A DNA stretch of 64,000 nt, from assembly GCA_013398615.1 (NCBI GenBank), contig VZSR01002364.1, positions 111,553 through 175,552 on the forward strand. The letters run 5' to 3'. Position 1 is the first letter of the stretch; every line of letters starts with the position of its first letter. The translations under genes were made by a program, and so were the position numbers. This DNA is from Brachypodius melanocephalos (Eukaryota; Chordata; Aves; Passeriformes; Pycnonotidae). Positions 51,601-63,182 of the stretch are shown in pieces. Below the pieces are notes generated by a model. The model saw nothing but the letters and a program-made list of their open reading frames with translations, had not been told where the DNA came from and did not search any database.

Positions 51601-54600
51601 CATGGACATTGTATGTGGGAGCTTATCAGATAAAATATGTCCCAAGAAGGTATCAGGACCCTTTTAACTTCAGCTGATATGATTCAAATTCATTTAAAAA
51701 AAATATTAAAAAATAACAGGATCTCCCACACACACAGATGGGGAGCAGAGATTTCAGTTGCTGATCCTGAGTAGGGAGAGAGAAGCAGAAAAACACTCCA
51801 CTGAAACAAACCCCCAGCAAAGGGAACAGGAAGAGACACAGCAGTGGGAGGAAACTGCTTGCAAGATGCTGGTTTTAAATAGCCAGTTTGGTAACTGGCC
51901 GCAGCTTTCTCAGAGAGCTGTGTTTCCTGGGATTCAGCTGCTTCACTGGGACAAAGTGCTGCTCATCCCTGGGCATTGAGCTTCCACTGCTGGGTGCCCC
52001 AAACCAAGGGGAAGCAAATTCAATAGAAAGGCAGAATAAAACTGAATATCCAAAATATCTGGTAATCTCTCCAGCAAAACCATTTCTGCCCTTGTTTCTG
52101 ATTATACAAAAACAAATGCAGCATCCCTCTGTGAAATGTAGAGCATATCTGTACATATCTGCAGGAGGGTTTGCCAAATTGTGGTACAGGAACTTTATGC
52201 TTCATCAAGCTGCATCTTTTAAGAGGGCTACTTCTACACCAGCAGAGTTTATGAGTTGTTCTCACACTGTAGCTGGCCATTACTCATTTTGTTGCACACT
52301 CCAGAGAAGCACTGATCCTGAAGTAGATCAGTAACAGACGAAATAATGGCATGCCATCTTCATTTATTAACACAGTAATTACACTGCTGGAGCCTGATAC
52401 AAAGTTATCTTTGCCTAGCCACGCTATTTTTCTGCCTTGTGCAATTACTCCATTCAGAATATTAAAATTAGATCAGGTCATCTAACACATCTCTGTGCTG
52501 CTTATTTTACACAGGGGACCTGCCAATGCTCGTAGTGAAGTAAGACAAGTTGCACTACTATGTCTGAAGCCACACTTTCAAGCCACTTCATGGTTTAACA
52601 TCTCAAGAACCATCAATGAAACAAACAGACAAGAGAGTCCAAATTAATTCACTGATAAACAATTCTTCAGTTATTCCAGATCTTGTTAACAGCACTTTTT
52701 GCCTTGACAGATTAGAGCAGCAGCAACTGGTTTGCAGAAATCCAGAAAGTAGGACATTTACATGATCAGACAGGATAAAAGGTAGGGGAAAAAATCAGTT
52801 TCACACTTCTGATTAAATAAATTACTCAGGCATGTACTTAGTTTTAAGGCAACTTTCAAAAACTTCTGTTTGACCTTTGATCACCAAATCCCCATGCTCA
52901 TGTTTGAAAGTCCCAAATGCACTGCCAAAGCAGAAGACAAGCTGAGTTCTGAAAGAAGTTTCCCCTACAAAAATAATATTGAATAAATTCTTTCTTCCTG
53001 TGTAGTCTTTCTCTGACTATACCATTGGTATTACCAGAAAACAGGGTTATGCACAGGGTAATCAGATCTGACAATCCTCATCTTCTTACATCAAAGGTCT
53101 CTAAAATTTCGTATGTTTTACAATAGGTCCATAAATACTTAGTTGAGGTAATTGTGGTATATTTTCAATGGGATTCAAATATACAGCTCTGTAAAACATG
53201 CAGATTCTTGACCTGATTAAAAACTATTAAAGAAAATCCAAGAATAGTGCATATCATCAGTAGGCTCTTAAAAATTACCTTGAGATTGCCAATTACCTCA
53301 TTTAAGAGAGTTTTACTAATGAGAAAGGAGGTATGAACAGGAACAACTGGCATTCAAATGGGTTAGCAAGTGCCTTCTGGGAACACAGCTGGAATGTTTT
53401 AAAACATGAGGATTATGGTGCCGATGACTGAAAGGCACCTAGAGCACAAAGCACATTGTTCTGGAAAAAAAAATCAAATCATTTAGCAGCAACACTTTGT
53501 AAATCACTTTTAAATACAATTTAAAATTAATCCAAAATATAAATGTTGCCTTGAGTAATCAACTGCATCCCTATTTTCTGATATGTTCTGGAAGTGCTAT
53601 AACAATGTGACTTAAGTTAGAGACTTCAGTTAGTGACTTAGAAAAGAGTAGAACAGACCTCTTCCCTAGAAACTTTGAAATTTTTGACTTAGTTTTTAGT
53701 GACATCATTTCAAAAATTGCAATTTTTCAAGCTTCAATTGCTGTAGCAATGATTCAAAACAGAAAAATATTTTTTTTCAATTATATGCTTACCCAGATTG
53801 CCTTTAAAGCAATTTTATTTCATTATAGAAATGCAATTGTATTGATTCATTTATCAATAACTAAATCCCACATTATCTTGCAGTATTTCTCAAGGTTTTC
53901 CTCCAGCAGTGTAACATTTTAGCCATCTTATTTTTCTTAGAAAAATAAGGACTATAATTGTCATGTGTGTTGCAGCATATCAAATTCATTTCCAGGTCTT
54001 AGTATGGAAATTTTAGCATAGAATTCAGAACTGATCTGTTTGTAAACATCTGCAGCAACTGTAAAGTTCATGAAGTGTTCTGTGTCTTCACAGAAAGTGC
54101 ATCAGAAGAAGTTTTTTCCCTTCATGTAGGGATAGAGATAATATATTTAACAAGTCCAGCAGCCAGCCTTTTATGGTGCAGCTACACATTGGAATGATTC
54201 TCCACAGGAATCCTCTCAGCAGTTCCTATCATGCCAGGGGCCACTGCCTCAAATAGATTGTGACAGCTTTACACAGCACACTGGAAAACACACAGGAAAA
54301 GATGTATGGGATCTTCCCACACACTGGCACGTGAACGAGGATCAGTGTATTAAACAAAAAGCCACCACTTTGTGTTAAAGTTCAGTTTAATGTTGTACAC
54401 ATCACCTGTGAGCCATGTGACACATAATGAACATCCCAATTAATGCCTCAATCGGTCACAGCCACACCAATATGTTGAGGGAACTTTCCTGGACTAAATG
54501 CATCCCTCAACAAGGGTTCCCAGTGTTTGTCTGCACCTCCTGGACAGAGTGTGCAGAGCAGGGCTCCCATGTAAGGACAGGCTCCATTTCTTACCTTCCC

Positions 54601-57600
54601 AGTGCACAATAAATTGGAAAACTGCACAAGGAAATGGTGCCCCAGGACACCCAGCAAGAACATAACACACAGTTGAGCCAGCATCTTTTCATTGACCAGT
54701 GCAGCCCTGGCAAACAGCTCTTCCAGGGCAGTACCCCTCAGCCACTGAACTCTAGACCTACAAAAATTTATCTGATCTCAGCTTTTGCCTATATTCCAAG
54801 CCAACAGTGCTTTTGTAATTCCCATTACAGTCTTTTTCATCCCTGTGCCCCAAGGGTAATTGCTGCAGTGGCACTGTGTGCAATGCCCGTGTCACCAGCC
54901 ATGCTTTGACTGCAGTCAATTTACCCTCACAGGAAAATTTTGGTCTGAGCTTTCCAGGAGATAGGATGCAAGATTGCACCTCCAGGCATGAGGGCCATTC
55001 GCAGAGGAAAGGTGCTTCAGTATCCCTTTTTCTCTCATGGATCAACTGATATTAGTCCCTGATTACAGTAAAAACCAGAGCCCTCCTGTGCAAGGTGTAA
55101 TGGCAAACATGTTCTCTTATCATCCTTCACTTCCCCAGAACTTCCGAGGAAGAGGAATCTGCACACTGTACTGCTCCTGGGGTAGGACTGGTGTGATCTC
55201 CTCTTTCCAATGTGCCAGTTTGTGTTTCAGAGAGCACCAGCAACAGAGCACCCACTCACAGCAGCGGCTCAGGCGCAATCAACACCTGCCCTCCCCTCTC
55301 ATTTCTAAAATGGGACTTTGAATGCTACTGGTATGCCATCCTCAGGAGACAGTGAAGTGTTAATCAAACACTGGTGATGTTATACAACATGCCAGCTTCA
55401 CGTGACAGATGAGCAAACTGTGAATTTCTCTGTTAAAGGCACAGGAAGATCACTGATAGCAGGCACACAAACCATCTTATAGATACTATCACTGCAGGAC
55501 TTACATGGACAACGCACTGGTTCTGCTAGCTCGTGCCCACTACAATAGTTATATTCAGATTAAAATAATGACAAGATAGTAACACCACTGTATTTTGAGA
55601 AAGAACCAATTCAGATGCTAACTGCCTAAAGTCTGCTCTGAGTATCACCAATAACATTACTACCACTTTTTCTGTTTATCTTTGAGAATGACTCACAAGA
55701 ACTTGTCCCTTCCCTTATTTTTTTTTCTTTCTATTTGTTTGTTTGTTTTTAGCCACACTGCAGCTTTACCAGAGGATATGCTTTCCATGGGCTATCTGAA
55801 TTTTCCTCATAAAGCAGAAGGTACCAGTGACCATACAACAAACACCTGGCTCATTAATACAGCCCCTCTGACTCCCAGGACAGCGATTCTCCTCCCAGAT
55901 GAAGAACTGCAAATAAAAACTCTCACCTGTTCTTAGGCTCAGCAAATGGAGATGAGACATCTGCATCTGGATCCAAAATGTGGTCAAGTTCTTTCTGGTT
56001 TTTCTCGTACATCCTTTTTCTGTCTGTCAGTGCCTTGCTATTATCAACCTGTGGGAAGTCATAATACCCTTTCCTCTTGGCTTTCAGGCGCAGCTTGTTG
56101 CGGTAGTGCTCTATATCTGACTTCTGCTTCAAAGCCTTGTTCACCTAAAAGGCAAGAAGATGTTTCAGGGCTGCTGGTGGGCTGGCTACCTCCAAAGGAT
56201 CTTGTCAGCGCGTGTTTGATGCGCCGCATGTGTCATCCCTCTGTACCACACCGTGCCATCTGCAAGCAGTGAGGAGCTGCAAGTGAACAGAGTCGCTGCA
56301 TTTTTATGGCTTGGCAGATGGTTAAATAATTTTAGCCTAAAAAACTGTGTACCATTACAACAGTGACTCAGAGACACCCACTGAGGAAAAACACGGGTGG
56401 TGTCAGCCAACTGCCGTGACCCAACGCCGCGCGTGCTTCGGGGCACCACGGGCACAGCTTACCTGCGAAAACTCTGCTGGGGTACAGAGACATCACCTCT
56501 GACTACAGAAAACCTTAAATAAGTCACCACTGACGGCTAGGGAAGAACCCCAGTGAAATGTCATCAAATGTTTCTTTTGTCTGTACACTTACAGATCTCT
56601 TATGGTCTCCTGTCAGAGAGGAACCTTGAAAAAAAGGGGTGATTGGGTTGTTCTGGTACAGCTTAGTGCCATGGTTTCTCCTAAGTATTGAGAAAATTTC
56701 CCTCCTGCTTCAAACTGCAAGTTACTTGGAAATCAGGAATTTACTTGAGTTTTGTGCTTCCAGAGTCAAATTCCACGGTCTTATCGAACTACAGGAAGCG
56801 TGTGTGTAAGGGTGCACACAGCACCAGCAGTGTCATCCTGCTGCCTTACAGAAAAGAGATGCTGAAAGTTAAATAAGCCTTTATCCAAGTTTGGAAACTA
56901 CATGGTACATCAGGTCTTAAAATACAAGTACGAAATGGAGCACAACAGGCTGCAATAATCCAGGCCCACATGGGACCTCTGATGACACTATCTTTTACAG
57001 TGTCCCTGGCAGCAGCCCTCCCTGCTGCTTTTAAACTGGTTTTTAGCTGTTTAAACCACTGTTGCAGTGTGAGTTTGTAAACAAGGCACCTCTGTGGCTT
57101 GTTCCCATCATGTTCAACAACTTCTTAAAAGCCTCAGTCCTTTGTAAATGGATTGGTCTTGATTAAATCTACATCAAAACATGAGTGTAAGTATTGCGGT
57201 TAAAGCATGCTTTTTGGCCAGCATCTGGAGCAGACACTTGTGCCACCCCATACTTTTTCTTCCAAACAACTGCACCCTCTGTGCACAGGCTGGAGTGCAG
57301 AGCAAGGCCATGGTCCCAGTGCACCCCTTCTCACTCTGACTGAGATGTATTGCTCAGTACTGAAACATCAGCTTGGCACCCAGATGATCTATACATATTT
57401 TCATACCCAGCCACAGAATTCATGCAGGAAAAGATCTTTTTCTGCTTTCTGCTTTCATGACTCACTTTTTTAAATAGGAGAGAAGGATACTGGGAGGGTA
57501 GGGATATAGAAAATTGCCTCTTCCAAGGTTGCAGGCATTCACTGGTGCATCGTGAAAGAGCAGATCTTAAATTCTCAGATCTCTGAGCCCATAGTGCTAA

Positions 57601-57904
57601 TGGAACTTAATACAGCATAAAGGTGAAAAGCTCCTAGCAGCCCTCAACTCTAACAGGTTTAAGATCAATCCACTTGTGGCTGCAGCCAAGGAAACACCTG
57701 GAGACACTTATCAGACAGTCCTCACCTCCCCATTGATGATGGCAGACTCCTGGCTCCTCTCTGAAGCAGCATGGACAGCAGGCAGGGCCACAGGTTTGAT
57801 GGCGATGAGCTGCACCGAGCCCGAGGAGGTGTCGAAGGGGTCGACGGCAGACTTGGCCACGTTATCAAAGAGGATCCCTCCTTCCTCTTCATCACTCACG
57901 GCCA
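30398..57904 (-). CDS. KIAA1549L: KIAA1549L, C-terminal eight coding exons (partial gene)
   Basis: The coding exons in transcript order are 57726-57904, 55927-56144, 51248-51377, 45890-46237, 38744-38841, 37805-37950, 33750-33898 and 30398-30679. They total 1550 bases, giving a partial codon plus 515 residues and stop. All junctions are GT-AG and all phases match. This is the C-terminal part of a UPF0606 (DUF3827-type) protein, a large membrane protein of unknown function whose paralogue is KIAA1549. The segment has no hydrophobic span and is expected to be the cytoplasmic tail. It has an acidic patch (SDEEEGG), a basic segment (NKLRLKAKRKG), proline- and tyrosine-rich stretches, and a charged helical C-terminus ending REEVAKLAKKQTDMFEFQV. 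The choice of KIAA1549L over KIAA1549 rests on remembered sequence similarity and on the convergent C11orf91 neighbour. The N-terminal and membrane-spanning exons lie right of the window. Confidence 0.93.
30680..33749 (-). other. KIAA1549L intron (last)
   Basis: About 3.1 kb, AT-rich. Contains an A/C-rich low-complexity tract at 32637-32700. No other gene or recognisable transposon body. Confidence 0.85.
33750..33898 (-). CDS. KIAA1549L: KIAA1549L coding exon, second from end
   Basis: 149 bases. It begins with two bases completing a glycine codon and ends phase 0 at ...GQWADS before GTAAGC. Residues NTVPAVFAIPANRPGFTGYF and the YRNQAWMPYAGENELP stretch are highly characteristic of the family. 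Proline and aromatic residues dominate. It joins directly to VPLPGYIEAY of the terminal exon. Confidence 0.94.
33899..37804 (-). other. KIAA1549L intron with low-complexity tract and unassigned open frame
   Basis: About 3.9 kb. Holds a G/T-rich tract at 33987-34079 near the acceptor and a 184-codon - strand open frame at 36176-36730 with no recognised homology. The splice phases of the flanking exons match directly, so no constitutive exon is missing here. Confidence 0.8.
33987..34079. repeat. G/T-rich low-complexity tract with G-runs
   Basis: Long T runs broken by GGGGG and GGGG blocks on the + strand, A/C-rich in the KIAA1549L transcript. It begins 89 bp upstream, in transcript sense, of the exon at 33750-33898. 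Confidence 0.85.
37805..37950 (-). CDS. KIAA1549L: KIAA1549L coding exon, third from end
   Basis: 146 bases, with one base completing an arginine codon, 48 codons, and one base carried forward. It encodes STSDIGSKVRIPESSG, then a His/Gln-rich middle and a stretch ending PLDQSAFHS. The acceptor is CATGCAG and the donor GTGAAA. Joining forward restores the glycine of SGNTVPAVF. A Ser-rich linker, probably disordered and cytoplasmic. Confidence 0.92.
38116..38148. repeat. 10-bp tandem repeat, three units
   Basis: GGAGAAGTTT, GGAGAAGTCT, GGAGAAGTTT in direct succession, followed by GGA. A related GTCTGGAGAA occurs just upstream. Confidence 0.9.
38266..38325. repeat. 21-bp tandem repeat, about 2.9 units
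   Basis: Units starting ACCATAATTC at 38266, 38287 and 38308, the last truncated at about 18 bp. Units differ by a few substitutions. Confidence 0.92.
38744..38841 (-). CDS. KIAA1549L: KIAA1549L coding exon, fourth from end
   Basis: 98 bases, phase 0 in and two bases out. Encodes AYRFSQLPEMVMGSPPPP, then VPPRTGPVAVASLR. The acceptor is TTACAG and the donor GTATTT, the weakest donor of the chain. The next exon's first base completes a second arginine. A short proline-rich stretch could serve as a docking site for proline-binding domains, an inference only. Confidence 0.93.
41452..41530. repeat. C/A-rich low-complexity tract, (CAAA)n-like
   Basis: Repeated CAAA, CCAAA and ACAAAC motifs without a strict unit. 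Intronic. Confidence 0.75.
41893..42312 (-). mobile_element. CR1 LINE 3' end, reverse orientation
   Basis: The + strand reads AATCACAGAATGG, AAGGGACCTTAAAGAT, CAGGTTGCTCGGAGCCCCAT, TGGCCTTGAACACTTCC, CTCACCACCCTCACAGTA, CTACATGCCCTTGTAAAAAG and CTTCTCCAGGCTGAAC in order. That is the reverse complement of the CR1 3' end, whose terminal 8-bp unit ATTCTGTG is represented by CACAGAAT at 41896-41903. A short duplication of GGGACCTTAAAG lies near its end. The copy is 5'-truncated, as is usual for CR1, and lies in the same orientation as KIAA1549L. Confidence 0.93.
45138..45165. repeat. TG/TA simple repeat
   Basis: TGTGTGTGTATATATATATACACAC, a short purine-pyrimidine alternating repeat just outside the left end of the neighbouring LTR. 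Confidence 0.8.
45224..45784 (+). mobile_element. Solo LTR of an endogenous retrovirus, copy 2
   Basis: A 561-bp block with the same start (TGTTGGAA), same internal order of motifs and same end (CTGGCA) as the element at 4446-4991, and in the same orientation. AATAAA lies at 45725-45730. The two copies differ by many substitutions and small indels, so neither is a recent insertion by comparison with the other. No internal viral genes are present. It lies in a KIAA1549L intron, antisense to the gene, with its right end 105 bp from the exon at 45890-46237. Confidence 0.78.
45890..46237 (-). CDS. KIAA1549L: KIAA1549L coding exon, fifth from end (largest here)
   Basis: 348 bases, 116 codons, phase 0 at both ends. 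The acceptor is CCATCAG and the donor GTAAGT. Encodes TEPEIIEETNVDRVNEPRNY, then a predicted helix containing PSIDEVRQQMHMLLEEAFSL, a glycine-rich linker, and YRPEMYQYSLPRP at the end. It is GC-rich and CpG-rich, in contrast to the AT-rich introns around it. The acidic start and the DEVRQQMHMLLEEA helix are the most conserved-looking parts. Confidence 0.95.
46238..51247 (-). other. KIAA1549L intron, AT-rich
   Basis: About 5 kb with long AT-rich stretches, especially 47300-49400. A 21-bp tandem duplication lies at 50280-50321. No gene, RNA gene or recognisable transposon body. Confidence 0.85.
50280..50321. repeat. 21-bp tandem duplication, two units
   Basis: TTTGTAAAAGGTTTAAAGAA plus T, followed at once by a copy diverging over its last few bases. 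Confidence 0.88.
51248..51377 (-). CDS. KIAA1549L: KIAA1549L coding exon, sixth from end
   Basis: 130 bases: one base completing an arginine codon, then 43 codons, ending phase 0 at ...RNSGYD before GTAAGT. Encodes QPLKNSVYRSRQSLNSPSPG, then ETEMDLLVTRERPRRGIRNS. Serine- and arginine-rich, with several basic-Ser contexts that could be kinase sites (inference). Joins to TEPEIIEET without a phase change. Confidence 0.94.
51378..55926 (-). other. KIAA1549L intron
   Basis: About 4.5 kb, AT-rich. Contains a perfect 10-bp hairpin at 53927-53949. The 148-codon + strand open frame at 51888-52334 has no recognised features. No transposon body is seen. Confidence 0.85.
53927..53949. repeat. Short perfect inverted repeat
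   Basis: CTTATTTTTC, a TTA loop, then GAAAAATAAG: 10-bp arms. AT-rich, so chance is a likely explanation. Confidence 0.7.
55927..56144 (-). CDS. KIAA1549L: KIAA1549L coding exon, seventh from end
   Basis: 218 bases, phase 0 in (VNKALKQKSDIEHYRNKLRL) and two bases out (...EPKN, R). The acceptor is TTTTAG and the donor GTGAGA. A strongly charged segment: a helical basic part with KAKRKGYYDFP, then DRKRMYEKNQKELDHIL, likely helix or coiled coil, then an acidic/Ser part DPDADVSSPF. Consistent with a cytoplasmic juxtamembrane or adaptor-binding region, but no function is established. Confidence 0.95.
56145..57725 (-). other. KIAA1549L intron
   Basis: About 1.6 kb of mixed composition. No gene or transposon is recognised. 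Confidence 0.85.
57726..57904 (-). CDS. KIAA1549L: KIAA1549L coding exon, eighth from end (first in window)
   Basis: 179 bases. It begins with TG, the last two bases of a codon split with the exon beyond the window, then AVSDEEEGGILFDNVAKSAV, a DPFDTSSGS stretch, and ...ESAIINGE before GTGAGG. The acceptor is GCTCTAG. The acidic cluster SDEEEGG and the DPF sequence are visible; DPF/NPF-like motifs can bind endocytic adaptors (inference). There is no methionine start here, so the coding sequence continues upstream to the right. Confidence 0.93.
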
Positions 57905-59724
57905 CTAGAGCACAACAAACTCACTCAGCACAGAGACACAGACGTTCCTGCTGCATGCTCAAGGGGAAATTCTGCAAGCACACGCTTTGGATTAATGATG
58001 TGCTCAGTACACTCGAGGTGCAGGCCTGGGAGACCTTTACACCGGGAAAAACATCCCATTAGATCAGAGGAAACATTATGTATTCAAAGGATTATCTGTT
58101 GCTTCCCCAAAGGAGGTTGATGTCCAATCTGTGCTAATAAGATGGATAAAAGGGGAAGAATGACACAGGAGATTGTATGAAAACAACAGGGAAAGTTAAA
58201 GTAGATGTTTTCCTAGGTTTCAAATGGAAGCACACACACACAGGTGCCCATTTGCCAAGGCATCAGTAGCTACACCTGATTAAACCCAGGAGTGCAGCTT
58301 TTTTTCTGTCTTATGCTGCAAGAGCAAGGGCAGACTCAAAATTTGCTAAAATAAGTAGGTTTATTTTTCAAAACTCATTAATGCTAAAAACACCATTTAC
58401 TAAAATAAAAGCATTTACTGCTGTGTGTTAAAAATACTTAAGAAACTGATGGTGTCTAATCTTATGTTAATTTTTTGCTTTGCAAGCAGTACCTCAGGTC
58501 TCTGTGAAGTTAAACTGTTAAAATTTCTTAAGAGCCAGAAGAAGGCTTCCATAAATCTTTAAAATTAAATGGTATCATGGCAAAGCATCTTTGGTTTTAG
58601 ATTTCTATATAAATGGACAGCTCTTCCATATGCAATTGGGCCCCTTCTCCTCCAAATTTTCTTGGCAAACCTGAATCACTTTGTCAGCTGTTGAATCTGA
58701 AAACTCTTACCCACATTTTGAAGTGAAAGAATGACATTAAAGCATGAGCACAAATTCTACAAAGAGATCCTTGCAAACATTTTTGAATAATTATGCTATT
58801 AGAGGGAAGAATGCTTGCTCCATCTCCTAACTGACAGGAGCAGAGATCCTCTGCTAAAGAACAAAGTGGTCTGCTCTAAATTTATTTCCTCTGAAAATAC
58901 ACTCTGGTTTAATATTTAATCACTGCACAAATTACAATGGACTTGTATAAACTCAGCAGTTTAGACAGCCAATGATTTTGGTAAGAAAATATCTGACAGC
59001 AGTAACATAAAATATGAACCCACTGAGTAAGCTCATTATCTCTGTCTGTGCTCAGTGTGACTGGAGTTGGCACCACTTGAGCTTTTGAGCAATAGATGGG
59101 TCAAATCCTTGTGTCGTCAAATATTGTCCCTGCAGCTCCACAGAACTGTCCAAACACCACAGAGGCTTTAGTGGGTCTTGTATGCCCCTGTCCCTCCTGG
59201 GGTTGTTCAAACACTCCAGAAATGTGTGCTCAGTGGAATGAGCAGTGACAGTGACCCAGACTGCCAGGGACCAGCAGGACACCACAGCAGCAGCACCAGA
59301 GAATGAGGGGATCCTTGCCTGGCACTGACCACACCTGAGCAGGGAAGCATTCATATCACAGTGACTATAAAGGTGAAGGAAGGATTCTCTTCCCTGAGGG
59401 GATTTTGAAACCCAGTAGCCACAGAGAGTTCAGCTACCTGCAGATGTGTGGTGTGTCCCCTCAGACCTCTGTTTCAGGAGCAGAAACCAAGAGTTTTTGC
59501 TAATGAAACAGAATTCATCTAGGACTCTTTAAAGGAAAGAAGAATCAAGGGTGAAAAGAATCAGAAACCACAGATGACAGCTAATTCTGATGGGGAGCAC
59601 TAACACCACAGAGCACCCTCAGTATCAGCCCTCTCAAAGGTGAACACAATCCCTGCACCTACTGCAGCGCTACCAGCATGGAAATGAGAGCAAAATGGGT
59701 CTAGAAATTGGAATTTTATTCCAA

Positions 59725-59768
59725 TTTATTCCACCTTACTTTAGCATTTATTCCACCTTACCTTAGCA
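59725..59768. repeat. 22-bp tandem duplication, two units
   Basis: TTTATTCCACCTTACTTTAG plus CA, followed by a copy differing by one base and a degraded third start. Confidence 0.9.
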
Positions 59769-60965
59769 TTTGTTCATTTATAATCTAAAAGTAGGGGGTT
59801 TTCCCACTGCCCCTTTTTCACCGGTGGTGTAATAAAGAGAGCCTGTGATCGGCAGCCACTGGCACTCTGCTATAATCTGCATTGGCAGTGAACCGTAGCA
59901 AGCACTGGGAATTTCATCATTTGTTTCTACCCGTCTCCTCCCAAGAGAATTTACAGCAACAATTTATGACATGACTGAACCACAACCTCCAAACTTTAAA
60001 AACAAACCAAAGGAAGTTCAGAGAAATGCTGGAGGAGTGTTTGTTTCTGCTGTGTATCCCTGCTCTGGGCCAGTCCACCCATCCCAGCACCCCAGCTGGG
60101 TGAGCAACTGGCCAGCATAGGAAACTTTAGGAAACTGCCCACACATTCTTTATAGTCACTCACAATAATCAACCTTGCTTATTATAGATAGCAAAACTAA
60201 CTGGTTCAAAAGGGATGTTCTAAATTTCTGTTTTCAAAAAGATGCATTCTATTGTGGAGTGGTTCTACCCGTGCCTGCACTGTTTGTGTGAGCACAGAGT
60301 GAGATGCAGAAGCTCAGCAGCAGGAAAGGGCAAAACCCAACTTAAATCGCTGCTTAACAGCAATTTCCCATCTCTGAAATATCTCGTGCTAGATATCTCA
60401 TGCCTCATGATCCCACTGAGATTGAATCACTCCTCCTAATCTCTCTGTGACTGAAGATCTGTCCAAAGCAATCATTTATTCCTGTCGAGTGCCAGGTGCT
60501 TGAAGAGCAGCATGGCACAGGGTCGCTGAGGAGCAGCAGGAGCATCCCTGAAGCTCTGTGTCCACACCCCTGCAGCCATCAGTACCCGGGATCTGCCCCA
60601 GGGATGCTGTCCTCCTATTTCCCCGCAGCTCTGCACTGTTCCAGCCGGCAATGCCAGCAGGTGGTGCTACCCACCCGTGACCAGCTGGTCCCGTGGAAAA
60701 GGACCTGGGGACTGCAGCTCTGAACGGTTAAAGGACAGTTACACAGGTGAAGTATTCTGGTTTTTATCTAGTTAATAATTTAGAGTTAAAAAAAAAAAGT
60801 GATACTTTTGTCAGCCAAAGATTTCAAGGAGGGCCACAGAAGATTCCTTGTCTCCTCTCTCTTTCCCTCTACCTTGTCTTTCCTCCCCACTCCCTCATCA
60901 AAATATGCTGGAATGAAGAAAAAAAGGGCTGAAATACTTGCACCTAAAAATAAATAAAATCAAGG

Positions 60966-60995
60966 ATAAATAAATAAATAAATAAATAAATAAAT
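60966..60995. repeat. (ATAA)n microsatellite
   Basis: About seven perfect tetranucleotide units, with related interrupted units just before it (60945-60960). Confidence 0.93.
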
Positions 60996-63146
60996 ATCCA
61001 TTTAAATTGTCTACGAACCAGCTAACCTTCCAGCCAAACACCTAAAACAAAGATTTGTGCTGTCCTGCTCAGAAGCAACCATTTGAATGATTTTGGAAGC
61101 CCTCAGAAAAAGAATGGCATCAATAGAGAAAAACACATTACGCCAAAACTTGGGAAACACCTGAAAGCAGGTGGACATGCTCTGCCTTTTCTTACATCAC
61201 TCAATGAAGTATTTTTGAAGACTTATTTTATATGAAAGGAAGGCAAACATTGCAACCATATCTACAGAATATACCTGCAGTTTGACAAAGCAAGCAATGT
61301 CACCTAGCTAAAACAGCTCCTTAGGAAAAATCCCACATATTAGTAACTCAAACAGAAATCCTGACTCCTGAACATTATTTAATAATGGGGAACTCATTTT
61401 CATTTTAGAGAAAATCTCTATATAGAGACAAAAAAATAGACTTTTTTCAGTATCATCCAAGTCATTCCATTGGTCAGATGACTATCTCCAGGAAGATACA
61501 AACTTGAGCTTTGAGCAATGAAAAAACCTGAAGGAGTTTATAGCCATGTAAGTAAAATCCAAGTTTCTCAACATTAGTATCTGAACCTGTCCAGTACAGA
61601 GGTACCTCTCTGTAAGGTATTGCAGTGTAACAGAAAACACACTTGTGTGCACACACACCCTTCCATAATCCCACCCAGCTCTGAGACAGTGCAATGCTAA
61701 ACCTCTCACAAACAGCACAAATATTATATTTTCAGAAGCAGACAGCTTACAGACTAATGGAAGCAGCTCATGATTCCTCCTGGACAATATTTCCTTAGGT
61801 GTAAGGTCTGCTAAATGCTTGGTGATATGCCTGAGATGTTGCAGTCCTGGGTTTGCCTGGGATCCTGAAGTAGGAGCCACCTGGGCAGGTCATTTGAGAT
61901 CTCCAAAGTGACATTTGCAGGTTTCCAATGAAACTGTGCACATAGGGTGAGTACTTGTCTCTTAGCTGCTCGTTTTATTCCCTTTCTGTGAAGGTTTCCT
62001 GTCCTTATAAGCAGAAGCAAGGATCTCTCTCTCTGTGGTTATGGCTTCTTCTCCAACCACATCTGCCTCATCTTTCTAAACATCCAAGTCTTTCAAAAAG
62101 AGACCACATATTCCATAATGTTTCCAGTAAATCCACCAGCCCCTTTTCTTGGCTGACACTTCTGTAATAAGTAGGTACATTCACTAATTAAAAGTTATTT
62201 AACTGACAAGGATGGTGGACAGACAAAAGACAGGGAAGACATGAGAGCCTACAACAGAAGCATCTTCAAGGCAGTGGTGCCCCAGCAGTTCTAAAAACCT
62301 TTGCAGAAATAGTTTTTTGTTTGCACAATGAAAGTGTACACTCATCTCCTTCAGTGCTGACATATTAGTGAAAAATCTCAGCCATTCAGACTGCCACTGG
62401 GTCTGATGGCATGAGCATCTACTTGCTCTTTACACTATTGCTTGGATGAAAACCCCTGTCAGACTCAATTAGTGGCAGAGCAAAAGTCATCCAGAGGGGA
62501 AGGCAAAAGTGAATGAAGAAATATTTAACTGTGTGACCACTTGCAGATCCCAGATCCCCCAGAGATCTGCTGAAACAGGCACCTTAGCAACAGAGCATGT
62601 AATATTTTCTTGCCATGAGAACAGCAACCAAAAAGGGTCCAAAAAAAGAGAAATTATATTGAGTAAGCCTGAAGGAAAAAAAGCGTTCAGAGTCACCAGC
62701 AGGATGCTAGTAGGATCACAGTGCTATCACTATTTAAAGCAAATAAACAACAAAAAAAGGGGCAATGGAAGAAATGGAAACAGTAAGGGGAAGAATTAGT
62801 CTGTGTCTCATAAGCTGAAATCTTGGGAGAATAGGGAATCAATTTGTAAATCTTATGGGAAGTTCAACAAGAACTGGTACCAATGCACAGGATTTCAGCT
62901 AAACAGGTGGATTTTGTTTATTCTGTGGGATTTTTATCCCCCTGTGGTTAAATATAGTAAATTACTCCAAAAAGCCTAGGAGTTTGTTGTGAAGAAGTGA
63001 AGAGTCAGATGAAATCTCTAATTTTGGAGGCAAATGAAAATAATGCTTCAGGAGGAGGGAATGGATGATAAAAAGAGTAGGATCCTTTCTCTACACCACA
63101 AATTCTTCCCAGCACTCTGATTTATTAGCCTTTTAAAATGTAGGCA

Positions 63147-63182
63147 TCATGAAGAGGAATCATCTCATGAAGGGGAATCATC
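63147..63182. repeat. 18-bp tandem duplication, two units
   Basis: TCATGAAGAGGAATCATC followed by TCATGAAGGGGAATCATC. One substitution between copies. Confidence 0.9.

Noticed and set aside
51888..52334. + strand 148-codon frame in a KIAA1549L intron
   Set aside because: Overlaps open frames on the opposite strand, with no family pattern or exon boundaries.
30398..57904. Assignment to KIAA1549 rather than KIAA1549L
   Set aside because: The paralogues are similar in the tail, but the convergent C11orf91 homologue fits only the KIAA1549L neighbourhood, and the exon sequences agree better with KIAA1549L from memory.
57676..58062. + strand 128-codon frame over the exon at 57726-57904
   Set aside because: Antisense shadow of the real KIAA1549L exon.
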